A stretch of DNA of 7,667 nucleotides from Anaerolineales bacterium. Lineage in GTDB: Bacteria; Chloroflexota; Anaerolineae; Anaerolineales; Villigracilaceae. Under the pieces are notes generated by a model that saw only the letters and a list, made by a program, of their open reading frames with translations, was not told the origin of the DNA and ran no database searches. Below, piece after piece: positions 1 to 5,629 of the stretch. The translations under genes were made by a program, and so were the position numbers. The stretch is taken from NCBI GenBank assembly GCA_020847355.1, contig JADLCG010000125.1, positions 1 to 7,667 of the forward strand, given 5' to 3'. How positions within the stretch are numbered: the first letter of the stretch is position 1; every line of letters starts with the position of its first letter.

Positions 1-1695
1 CCCGCCGCCGATATAGAAAGAGTTTACGAAGCCAAAGAGAGCGTCAGCGGGCGCGCAGATTCAAAATCGGCGGAATTTCACGGCAATTTCAATCAACTAT
101 TGGAATTGAAAAAGCAGTATCCGCATCTCAAAGTTTTAATTTCCATTGGCGGCTGGACGTGGTCGGAAAACTTTTCTAATGCCGCGCTCACGGATGAAGC
201 GCGCCAACATTTCGCCGCCTCATGCGTTGACTTGTATTTGAAGCAATACGGCGCAGTCTTTGACGGGCTGGATATTGATTGGGAATATCCGGTTGGCGGC
301 GGAATGACTTCCGGCAGACCTGAAGACAAAGAAAATTTCACGTTGTTGCTCGGTGAATTTCGTCAGCAGTTAGACGAACTTGGCAAGACGAACAATCGTC
401 ATTATTTGTTAACCATCGCCGCGCCCATCGGACCTGGCAACATCGGCAATTTACAGTTGGAGCAGATCGCCCAGATTGTGGATTGGATCAATTTAATGAC
501 CTATGATTTTCATGGCACTTGGGATATGACCACGAATTTCAATGCGCCGCTCTTCCACTCGCCAAACGATCCGGGCGACGCAAGCCTCAACATTGATTCT
601 GCGGTTCAGCGTTATTTGGAAGAAAATGTCCCGGCAGAAAAGCTCTCGTTGGGCGTACCTTTTTACGGTCCGGGTTGGGCGGGCGTGCCAAATGTGAATG
701 ACGGGTTATATCAATCCGGCAGTGAAGCCGCGCCCGGCACGCGCGAAGCCGGGTCATATACTTATGCAGATATCAAAAAGAATTATTTGACTGACGCAAC
801 GCGGCATTGGGACGCTGAAGCTTTCGTCCCGTGGTTTTACGATCCGGCTACGGGAATTTTTATCAGCTACGACGATCCGCAATCGCTGGAGGCAAAAGCC
901 GGTTATGCGCGCGACCAAGGCTTGGGCGGCGTGATGATTTGGGATATTAGCCAAGGCGACGAAACGCTCTTTGACGCAATTTATGCGGGCTTATCCGCCG
1001 GCGGACCGCCGCGCCCAACGCCCATGCCCACCGTCACCGCGCCGCGCCCCTTTGAAGCGACGCTCCATGAAGTTCAAGGCATCACGGTAGATGGGAAGCT
1101 AGACGACTGGACTGGCGAACCAACCTTTACGCTGGATCAGCAAGCCCAAATTGTTTATAACGCCAACCCAAAAAGTTGGAAGGACGCGCAAGACCTTTCT
1201 ATGCTGGCGTGGAGCGGCTGGACGGCTGAAGGTTTGTATTTCGCTTTTCAAGTCACCGACGATCTGCATAAGCAAATCACCGCCGATACCGATCTTTGGC
1301 ACGGCGATCATGTTGAACTTCAATTTGATACGGAACTTGATAAAGATTACAACAACCCGGGCATGAACGAAGACGATTATCAAATTGGGATTTCGCTTGG
1401 CGACTTTGCAAAAATTCCGCCGGTTATTTACGCTTGGTTCAACGGACCAGAAGCGCCGGGCGCAATCACTTCCGGCAAACTCGCGTTCACGCAAACTGAC
1501 AATGGCTATGTGTTGGAAGTTTTCCTCCCCAAAGAAGCCTTGGCGGGAATTGCGCTTGAGCCGGGCGCTACATTTGGAATGAATGTCAGCGTCAGCGATA
1601 CGGATTTGGCTGATCAGGAAACGATGCTTTCCACATCCGCGATTCGCACATACGCCAATCCAATGACTTTTGGCAAGATCACGTTAGCAAAATAA
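1..1695 (+). CDS. GH18 chitinase-like glycoside hydrolase with C-terminal CBM9-like domain (5' truncated by window edge)
   Basis: The frame is open from base 1 to the TAA at 1693-1695, giving 564 visible residues. The true start and any signal peptide lie upstream, so the TTG at 100 is not the start. The GH18 barrel is clear: SIGG strand (residues 48-51), catalytic DGLDIDWE with the proton-donor Glu at residue 95, LMTYDF (165-170), GVPFYG after about residue 218, and a terminal barrel Trp in MIWD (312-315). The GH18 part ends near residue 335. A Pro/Thr-rich linker (about 336-350) leads to a 214-residue beta-rich region resembling CBM9/DOMON-like sugar-binding domains (VDGKLDDW near its start, then GLYFAFQVTDD and DHVELQFDTE). 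By family knowledge, GH18 enzymes with the DxxDxDxE motif hydrolyse beta-1,4 GlcNAc polymers by substrate assistance; the protein is probably exported. Chitin as substrate is inferred; peptidoglycan or other GlcNAc glycans are possible. Catalytic residues look intact. Confidence 0.93.
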   Translation, partial: PAADIERVYEAKESVSGRADSKSAEFHGNFNQLLELKKQYPHLKVLISIGGWTWSENFSNAALTDEARQHFAASCVDLYLKQYGAVFDGLDIDWEYPVGGGMTSGRPEDKENFTLLLGEFRQQLDELGKTNNRHYLLTIAAPIGPGNIGNLQLEQIAQIVDWINLMTYDFHGTWDMTTNFNAPLFHSPNDPGDASLNIDSAVQRYLEENVPAEKLSLGVPFYGPGWAGVPNVNDGLYQSGSEAAPGTREAGSYTYADIKKNYLTDATRHWDAEAFVPWFYDPATGIFISYDDPQSLEAKAGYARDQGLGGVMIWDISQGDETLFDAIYAGLSAGGPPRPTPMPTVTAPRPFEATLHEVQGITVDGKLDDWTGEPTFTLDQQAQIVYNANPKSWKDAQDLSMLAWSGWTAEGLYFAFQVTDDLHKQITADTDLWHGDHVELQFDTELDKDYNNPGMNEDDYQIGISLGDFAKIPPVIYAWFNGPEAPGAITSGKLAFTQTDNGYVLEVFLPKEALAGIALEPGATFGMNVSVSDTDLADQETMLSTSAIRTYANPMTFGKITLAK

Positions 1696-1720
1696 ATTGA
1701 CTGATAATTAACCTAGTTTC

Positions 1721-1758
1721 AATGAAACAGCTTCAGAAAATTCTGAAGCTGTTTCATT
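1721..1758. terminator. Bidirectional intrinsic terminator hairpin between convergent genes
   Basis: Perfect 18-bp inverted repeat: AATGAAACAGCTTCAGAA (1721-1738) and its exact reverse complement at 1741-1758, with two A's between them; in practice a 16-17 bp stem with a small loop. It lies 25 bp past the GH18 stop and a few bases past the stop of the minus-strand gene at 1764. It is followed on the plus strand by a T-rich stretch (CATTATTTT). Its place between two converging genes indicates it terminates both. The stem is A/T-rich at its base and lacks a long pure T-tract outside the stem. Confidence 0.8.
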
Positions 1759-1763
1759 TGGCA

Positions 1764-2171
1764 TTATTTTGCTCGCGTCAGCGCCACTACTGGAATAACG
1801 CGATTCGTTTTACTGCGATATTCCGCAAAACTGGGCATGGCTGTCGCAATTTTTTCATAAACTTGCGTGCGCTCAGGCTCTTCCAAAACGTGCGCCTGCG
1901 CTTTGAGGGTTTCCGCGCCGACTTCCACCGTCACCAGCGGATTTGCCTGAATGTTGTAGAACCAATCCGGGTTGGTAGGCGCGCCGCCTTTGGATGCAAC
2001 CACCAGCCAACGCTCGCCGTCCTGCATGTAAACTACCGGGTTGATGCGCTCCTGTCCGCTTTTGGCGCCTTTTGTATGCAAAAGCAGAAGGGACCCGAAC
2101 CAACTTACCTTTCCGCCAGTTGCTCGGAATTCGTCAATCACTTTTTGATTTCGAGTATTCCATTCGTTCAT
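1764..2171 (-). CDS. Deazaflavin (F420)-dependent nitroreductase family oxidoreductase (DDN/DUF385)
   Basis: 135-residue protein. A longer reading from 2258 is open, but the ATG at 2171 has a textbook AAAGGAG seven bases upstream (2179-2185), and the extra 29 residues would begin in the neighbouring terminator region. Family hallmarks are TKGAKSGQ (33-40) followed by RINPVVY, then SKGGAPTNPDWFYNI (60-74) and ANP (76-78), the pattern of the split-barrel DDN/TIGR00026 family. Members bind coenzyme F420 and reduce quinones or nitro compounds. The length fits a minimal single-domain member. It appears monocistronic: a terminator lies upstream (2246-2283) and another just past its stop. A possible -10 is TATAAC (minus strand, 2207-2202) without a convincing -35. 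The family assignment is firm; F420 as cofactor and the substrate are inferred, and some split-barrel relatives bind FMN or heme. Confidence 0.88.
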   Translation of the reverse strand: MNEWNTRNQKVIDEFRATGGKVSWFGSLLLLHTKGAKSGQERINPVVYMQDGERWLVVASKGGAPTNPDWFYNIQANPLVTVEVGAETLKAQAHVLEEPERTQVYEKIATAMPSFAEYRSKTNRVIPVVALTRAK

Positions 2172-2178
2172 CGTATAA

Positions 2179-2185
2179 CTCCTTT
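2179..2185 (-). promoter_or_regulatory. Shine-Dalgarno AAAGGAG fixing the start of the DDN-family gene
   Basis: AAAGGAG on the minus strand, seven bases before the ATG at 2171. It selects this start over the in-frame upstream start at 2258. Confidence 0.85.
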
Positions 2186-2245
2186 GGTTTATAGTCAGGA
2201 TGTTATAAAAATGCGCTTTCTTACCAGATAACGAATGCACATAAC

Positions 2246-2283
2246 AAAAATACGCCAAAGGCTCTCGCCTTTGGCGTATTTTT
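2246..2283 (-). terminator. Intrinsic terminator of the hemolysin III operon
   Basis: 17-bp perfect stem (2246-2262 with 2267-2283) around a 4-base TCTC loop. The core is a GCCTTTGGCGTA-type arm with A/T runs at the base. It lies 18 bases beyond the TAA of the minus-strand gene ending at 2302, and the minus-strand 3' arm ends in five T's. It also isolates the downstream DDN-family gene. On the plus strand it is likewise followed by T-rich sequence, though no plus-strand gene feeds into it. Confidence 0.88.
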
Positions 2284-2301
2284 TGTATTTTTTCAATTGA
2301 A

Positions 2302-2940
2302 TTAAAGCGCTACGCCCATCACCGCCACAAAATGCGCGGCGGCGGCAAGCAAGACGAAGATGTGCCAAACTTCGTGAAAACCGAATACGCCGGGTTTGAA
2401 GTTGAATATTTTTGTGGCATAGACGATTGCGCCAAGCGTATAAATAATTCCGCCAATCAGGAGCCAAACAAAAACCCAAGTGGGCAAAGCGGAAAGCATC
2501 TGTCCGGCGGCTAAAACGCTGAACCACCCCATGACGACATAAATGCCCGCATTCAGCCAGCGCGGCGCTTTGATGTAAAAGATTTTTACGACAATGCCAA
2601 TGATGGCCAGCGACCAGATCACGCTCAACATGCCCCATTTCCAAAAGCCTTCAAAGGCGTTCACGCAAAATGGCGTATACGTGCCGGCGATGAGTAGATA
2701 AATCGCCGAATGATCAATTTTCCTGAAAATTTCCAGCGCTTTATCTTTTACGCGCACCATGTGGTAAGTGGCGCTGGCGGAGAATAAAAGGATCAAACTC
2801 ACGCCGTACACTGCCAACGAAATAATCTTTGTGGGCGTATCCCAGCCGACAATCAGCAAGGCGATCAAGCCTGCCAAAGCCAAAACGGCTCCGCCCCAAT
2901 GCGTGAGGCTGTTCACGGGTTCACGAAATTTTTTTAACAT
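2302..2940 (-). CDS. trhA: TrhA / hemolysin III family (PAQR-type) integral membrane protein
   Basis: 212-residue, very hydrophobic protein with about seven membrane segments, the usual size and layout of bacterial hemolysin III (YqfA/TrhA) proteins. Conserved positions are NSLTH (10-14), SATYH (56-60), DHSAIYLLIAGTYTP starting at Asp76, and HEVWH (189-193) followed by His203. Together these reproduce the S-x3-H / D / H-x3-H zinc site of the PAQR/CREST superfamily. The ATG at 2940 is two bases past the previous gene's TAA, and an AAAGGA sits ten bases upstream inside that gene's 3' end, indicating translation within one operon. Bacterial members are linked to membrane energetics and lipid homeostasis; the old 'hemolysin' name does not establish haemolytic activity. 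All presumed zinc ligands are present, so it is probably functional. It is the last gene of its cluster. Confidence 0.94.
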   Translation of the reverse strand: MLKKFREPVNSLTHWGGAVLALAGLIALLIVGWDTPTKIISLAVYGVSLILLFSASATYHMVRVKDKALEIFRKIDHSAIYLLIAGTYTPFCVNAFEGFWKWGMLSVIWSLAIIGIVVKIFYIKAPRWLNAGIYVVMGWFSVLAAGQMLSALPTWVFVWLLIGGIIYTLGAIVYATKIFNFKPGVFGFHEVWHIFVLLAAAAHFVAVMGVAL

Positions 2941-2941
2941 T

Positions 2942-3421
2942 TTATTTCTTTCCTTTACTAAAATCTAAAACGACGGCTCGTTTGCGCGTGGCAACCCAGC
3001 CAAAAAACGCAACTACTAATCCAATCAGCGTCCACGTGATTTTATTGAAATATTCCAGATGATAGGCAACGCTCACTTTGGCAAGCATGGGCAGGGTTTC
3101 AAAATAGCGCACGTCCACTTCTCGACCGCTTTCGCTGGCGTAACCGTCAAGATCTAAAATGAAACGGCTTGTTTTTGGATAAAACGCAATTTCTTTTCCG
3201 GCGCTTGTCGTAAATTCAACTTTCCCCGTCCAGCAGGTTTTCGCGCCCGAACACTTTGCTACATTTGATAAAGCGCCGCTTGTTTTTACTCCGGCAAGGT
3301 CTAAATAAATTGCGCCCATTGTTGAAACACAAGTAATCAAAATAATTAAGCTACCAACCAGCAACGTAAGCCTTGCCCAAATTGAAATTTTCTTTTCTTC
3401 AGTTGTCCGCGCGTTTTCCAT
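2942..3421 (-). CDS. Two-TM membrane protein, DUF3592-like
   Basis: 159 residues with a charged cytoplasmic N-terminus (1-17), TM1 (about 18-40), a roughly 85-residue extracytoplasmic segment, TM2 (about 129-145) and a basic tail. The middle segment has a TGKVEFTTSAGKEIAFYP stretch (65-82), then a REVDVRYF stretch (100-107) before TM2. This is the plan of DUF3592 proteins, in which a small beta domain sits between two helices. Two cysteines six residues apart (Cys57, Cys63) face outward and could form a disulfide. Its stop is one base from the TrhA start, and it follows the methyltransferase by 18 bases, so it is the middle gene of a three-gene cluster. The ribosome site is weak (GGAAA). The function is unknown; the DUF3592 link rests on overall pattern and is tentative. 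Confidence 0.8.
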   Translation of the reverse strand: MENARTTEEKKISIWARLTLLVGSLIILITCVSTMGAIYLDLAGVKTSGALSNVAKCSGAKTCWTGKVEFTTSAGKEIAFYPKTSRFILDLDGYASESGREVDVRYFETLPMLAKVSVAYHLEYFNKITWTLIGLVVAFFGWVATRKRAVVLDFSKGKK

Positions 3422-3439
3422 ATTTATTTTCCAGATCCG

Positions 3440-4057
3440 CTATTTTTGAGCGATTACCACTAATAATTGACTCGATTTTACTTCAACAATCTCAACTTGT
3501 ACGTCAAAACCTGCCCGAATGAACGGTTCTTTCAATTTTGTTTGGAGCGCCGCATTTAGCGCGGCTGGGCTTTCGCCGGTGATTCGATACAGCCATTGGA
3601 GAAATCCGCTCTTCGGAAATGCCGCCGGCAGAACGATCAGCCGGCCGCCATTCCGCAAAACCCTTTTTATCTCCGCCAAAGTTTGGTTATCAAAAATATA
3701 TTCGGTGGGAAATGTGGAAATGACGCAATCAAAAGCTTGATTTGGATACGGCAACGCCTGCGCGATTCCGCGCGCGAGTTGTTGATGCGCCCCCACCCGC
3801 CTTTTGGCAAGCCCAGCCATCTGACTAGATTCATCTATCCCAAACAGAGTCAAGCCCCGGCTGGATAAGAAGCGCTGTAAATGCCCGGGACCAAAACCAA
3901 GCTCTAGGATGCGCGTCCCGCTGATAAACGGCAGAATGCTCCGCCCCCAGTTTTTCCATTGACCAAACGATACAAACGCCGCGACAAAATCATAAGCGAA
4001 GGCAAAGGGATGATAAAGCAGGCGAAAGAACGCCCGCATAAACTTACGCATTAACAT
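3440..4057 (-). CDS. Class I SAM-dependent methyltransferase (Methyltransf_11-like)
   Basis: 205 residues from the ATG at 4057. The Rossmann methyltransferase core is clear: motif I ILELGFGPGH (50-59), the acidic ribose-binding residue in GIDESSQM (73-80, Asp75), ALPYP (101-105) and FDCVISTFPTEYIF (109-122), then RVLRNGGRLIVLP (132-144). An N-terminal hydrophobic and aromatic stretch (about 7-35) may contact membrane or a lipid-like substrate, which is inference. The acceptor is unknown. The start is uncertain: ATGs occur at 4057, 4051 and 4039, none with a Shine-Dalgarno. The TTG at 4087 is in frame but lies inside the preceding gene's terminator hairpin and is unlikely. The first ATG directly follows that terminator's T-tract. 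Downstream genes follow at 18 and 1 bases, suggesting one transcript with the DUF3592-like and TrhA genes. Confidence 0.88.
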   Translation of the reverse strand: MLMRKFMRAFFRLLYHPFAFAYDFVAAFVSFGQWKNWGRSILPFISGTRILELGFGPGHLQRFLSSRGLTLFGIDESSQMAGLAKRRVGAHQQLARGIAQALPYPNQAFDCVISTFPTEYIFDNQTLAEIKRVLRNGGRLIVLPAAFPKSGFLQWLYRITGESPAALNAALQTKLKEPFIRAGFDVQVEIVEVKSSQLLVVIAQK

Positions 4058-4094
4058 AAAAAAAGAAAGGGCTTGGCGAATAGCCAAGCCCTTT
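4058..4094 (-). terminator. Intrinsic terminator of the ytxG/ytxH-like pair, abutting the methyltransferase start
   Basis: 12-bp perfect stem AAAGGGCTTGGC (4066-4077) with its complement at 4083-4094, 5-base loop. On the minus strand it is followed by one C and seven T's (4064-4058), a canonical Rho-independent terminator. It begins 11 bases after the TAG of the YtxH gene (4106). The T-tract runs directly into the ATG at 4057, so termination or read-through here would control the next gene. Confidence 0.9.
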
Positions 4095-4105
4095 GGATTT
4101 CTTCG

Positions 4106-4492
4106 CTACCCAGCGGCGGAAGCGTCTTCGCCTTTGCTGGCGGTTTTGCGAACTGCATCCAACGCGCCTTTACTGCGTTCACGCACTTCGCTGACGATGC
4201 CAGCGCCACGCTCGCGGACTTCATTGGCGAGTTCGGTGGCGCGTTCGCGCGCAATTTTGGTCAATTCGTCGGCGCGGGCGCGGGCTTCAGCGGCGGCTGA
4301 TTCGGCGCGCGCGAGCACTTCTTCGGCAGATTGGGAAGCGCGATCGCGCAGTTCGATGGATTTATCTTTGATCAATGCGCGCGTCTCTTCGCCGGATTGC
4401 GGCGCAAACAGTAAAGCGACCACAGCGCCAGTTAAACCGCCAACCACAAAACCTACGAGGAAGGCTCCAAATTCATCACGGTCATCAGACAT
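4106..4492 (-). CDS. YtxH domain-containing protein
   Basis: 128 residues. One hydrophobic glycine-rich segment (about 9-29) runs into LLFAPQSGEETR (27-38), the signature of YtxH-family proteins. The rest (about 39-128) is a long Ala/Arg/Glu amphipathic helix with irregular repeats (ARERATEL, VRERGAG, VRERSKG) that should form a coiled coil, ending in a Ser/Ala-rich tail. The ATG at 4492 has AAAGGAG seven bases upstream (4500-4506). It follows the DUF948-like gene by 65 bases and precedes a terminator by 11. YtxH proteins are small membrane-anchored proteins often linked to general stress; their biochemical role is unsettled. The GC-rich low-complexity helix creates a long spurious open frame on the opposite strand. 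Confidence 0.92.
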   Translation of the reverse strand: MSDDRDEFGAFLVGFVVGGLTGAVVALLFAPQSGEETRALIKDKSIELRDRASQSAEEVLARAESAAAEARARADELTKIARERATELANEVRERGAGIVSEVRERSKGALDAVRKTASKGEDASAAG

Positions 4493-4499
4493 GGTATTT

Positions 4500-4506
4500 C
4501 TCCTTT
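4500..4506 (-). promoter_or_regulatory. Shine-Dalgarno AAAGGAG of the ytxH-like gene
   Basis: Strong AAAGGAG seven bases before the ATG at 4492, the same sequence and spacing as the DDN-family gene. It contrasts with the upstream partner gene at 5028, which has none. Confidence 0.85.
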
Positions 4507-4557
4507 TATGCTTTATTTGAGCGCTGTCATGCGCTACTTGTAATTACGGATTTATAA

Positions 4558-5028
4558 CTACTTGGGTTTTATTCCCATTAATTCTAACATACGCCGCAAG
4601 CCTGCCAGATAGCCGTTTAGTTTGATAACCGGCTCGACGACATTTTCGCCAAGAAATTCCGCAGTGCCGCGTAAAGTGTTGACCGTTTCGGTCGTGGCTT
4701 GCAAAATCGGCTTGACTTCGTTTTGCAATAGATTGATCAGGCTGGCAAGTTGCAGGATCAGCACAATCAGCGCAACGCCAATCACCAGAGATTCTAAGGC
4801 GACCACGATAATAAATACGTCTCGAATTTTATCGGTTGGCGTGGCGGGTTGAAGCAGGAAATAAATAGCCACACCCAGCAAAACCAGCAGGAAAACAATT
4901 CCGGCAACAATACCGGTGAGAATCATCTTCTGCTTGCGTTCGGCTTCTTGAAGCGCGGCAAGTTCTTCCGCAGTCATGGGCGGCGGAGCAGATGGAGCGG
5001 CTTGTGGAGGCAATTGAGGCGTAACCAT
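4558..5028 (-). CDS. DUF948-like two-TM membrane protein (YtxG-like)
   Basis: 156 residues. A Pro/Ala-rich N-terminal tail (1-18) and a short charged helix (19-34) precede TM1 (about 35-59). A short Pro/Thr loop leads to TM2 (about 71-93). A predicted helical C-terminal region follows (94-150), with VKPILQATTETVNTLRG (105-121) and NVVEPVIKLNGYLAGL (129-144). The last part matches the pattern of DUF948 proteins (Pro-Ile/Leu-Leu, repeated Thr/Val, then a VVxPVIK motif). DUF948 proteins such as Bacillus YtxG usually have one TM; the extra TM and Pro-rich tail are lineage-like additions. The ATG at 5028 has no Shine-Dalgarno but sits exactly where an extended -10 promoter would start transcription, so translation may be leaderless. 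An internal ATG at 4977 also lacks a ribosome site. The molecular function is unknown. Confidence 0.82.
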   Translation of the reverse strand: MVTPQLPPQAAPSAPPPMTAEELAALQEAERKQKMILTGIVAGIVFLLVLLGVAIYFLLQPATPTDKIRDVFIIVVALESLVIGVALIVLILQLASLINLLQNEVKPILQATTETVNTLRGTAEFLGENVVEPVIKLNGYLAGLRRMLELMGIKPK

Positions 5029-5034
5029 GTTTGA

Positions 5035-5043
5035 ATTATAGCA
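5035..5043 (-). promoter_or_regulatory. Extended -10 promoter (TGCTATAAT) for the DUF948-like gene, predicted leaderless
   Basis: Minus strand reads TGCTATAAT, a perfect TGn plus consensus -10. Six bases (TCAAAC) separate it from the ATG at 5028, so normal spacing would place +1 at the A of the ATG. No good -35 is seen at 16-18 bp spacing, as is common for extended -10 promoters. The absence of any Shine-Dalgarno agrees with a leaderless mRNA. This is a sequence-based prediction only. Confidence 0.6.
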
Positions 5044-5102
5044 TTGTATTAATGAATAACGCTTAAAACTTATCCAGAACTAAGCCTGTTTTTGTTTGCA
5101 AG

Positions 5103-5108
5103 TACAAT
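5103..5108 (+). promoter_or_regulatory. Possible -10 (TACAAT) for gluconokinase
   Basis: TACAAT ends eight bases before the ATG at 5117, which would give a leader of zero to two bases. No TG extension and no recognisable -35 at normal spacing are present, so this is weak. It would match the lack of a Shine-Dalgarno in front of this gene. Confidence 0.3.
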
Positions 5109-5116
5109 GCGTGGCG

Positions 5117-5629
5117 ATGAAGAATCCGCTTTTTATTATTCTCATGGGCGTTTCTGGTTCTGGAAAAACCGTCGTTGGCAAAGCGCTCGCGCAAAAATTA
5201 GGCTGGGATTTTTACGACGCGGATGATTTTCATCCGCCGGAAAATATTGCCAAAATGACGCGCGGCATCCCGCTCGACGATACAGACCGCGCCTTATGGC
5301 TGGTCCAACTCGCCGCATTGGCTTTAGCCACGCTGGAACAGGAACGCTCCGCCGTGTTGGCTTGCTCTGCGCTGAAAGAAAACTATCGCCAGCGTTTAGC
5401 CGGCGATAGTAAAAATGTAAAATTTGTTTATCTCAAAGGCAGTTACGCTTTGATATACGCGCGTTTGTCTGAGCGTAAGAATCACTACATGAAAGCGGAC
5501 CTGCTCCAAAGTCAGTTTGCGGCGCTGGAAGAACCGCTGAATGCGTTAACTGTAGATATATCCCTGCCCGTAGATGAAATCGTCAAGACGATTGTGCGCG
5601 AACTTTTTGCTTATCCACATACCCCTTAA
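5117..5629 (+). CDS. gntK: Gluconokinase
   Basis: 170 residues from the ATG at 5117, the normal size for GntK-type gluconokinases. It phosphorylates D-gluconate with ATP to 6-phosphogluconate (EC 2.7.1.12), feeding the pentose phosphate or Entner-Doudoroff routes in the cytoplasm. It shows the P-loop GVSGSGKT (11-18), then DFYDADDFHPPENIAKM, typical of the substrate side, GIPLDDTDR, LACSALKENYR, and the late block RLSERKNHYMKADLLQSQF followed by ALEEP, all diagnostic for the family. Upstream in-frame GTG (5111) and TTG (5096) are possible but have no ribosome site and add residues not usual in the family. No gluconate permease, regulator or dehydrogenase is adjacent, so it stands alone. Its last 47 bases overlap the 3' end of the converging acyltransferase gene, with no hairpin terminator evident. 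Confidence 0.95.
   Translation: MKNPLFIILMGVSGSGKTVVGKALAQKLGWDFYDADDFHPPENIAKMTRGIPLDDTDRALWLVQLAALALATLEQERSAVLACSALKENYRQRLAGDSKNVKFVYLKGSYALIYARLSERKNHYMKADLLQSQFAALEEPLNALTVDISLPVDEIVKTIVRELFAYPHTP

Noticed and set aside
1099..1494. 131-codon open frame antisense to the CBM9-like domain
   Set aside because: It is fully inside the GH18 gene on the other strand, with no ribosome site or recognisable domain; a coding shadow.
1722..2231. Long open frame on the plus strand across the DDN-family gene (169 codons)
   Set aside because: It starts inside the terminator hairpin, is antisense to a clear family member with a strong ribosome site, and its translation matches no family I recognise.
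4058..4087. Extending the methyltransferase to the TTG at 4087
   Set aside because: The added codons lie within the upstream gene's terminator stem, loop and T-tract, so they are unlikely to be translated.
4134..4400. Repeat-rich GC stretch that could look like a tandem repeat or CRISPR-like array
   Set aside because: No fixed-length direct repeats with unique spacers; the pattern follows the heptad-like Ala/Arg/Glu helix of the YtxH protein.
4134..4520. 128-codon plus-strand open frame opposite the ytxH-like gene
   Set aside because: Low-complexity Ala/Arg/Ser translation produced by the GC-rich helical repeat of the real gene; no ribosome site.
4520..4535. Short inverted repeat AGCGC/GCGCT between the DUF948-like and ytxH-like genes
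   Set aside because: Only 5 bp of stem with no T-tract; too weak to call a terminator or operator.
5044..5073. TTGTAT ... ACTTAT as a promoter for gluconokinase
   Set aside because: The -10 match is poor (3/6) and the pair is far from the gene, so it does not beat chance in an A/T-rich intergenic region.
5096..5116. Starting gluconokinase at TTG 5096 or GTG 5111
   Set aside because: No ribosome site supports either, the TTG lies upstream of the only plausible -10, and family members begin a few residues before the P-loop as with the ATG at 5117.
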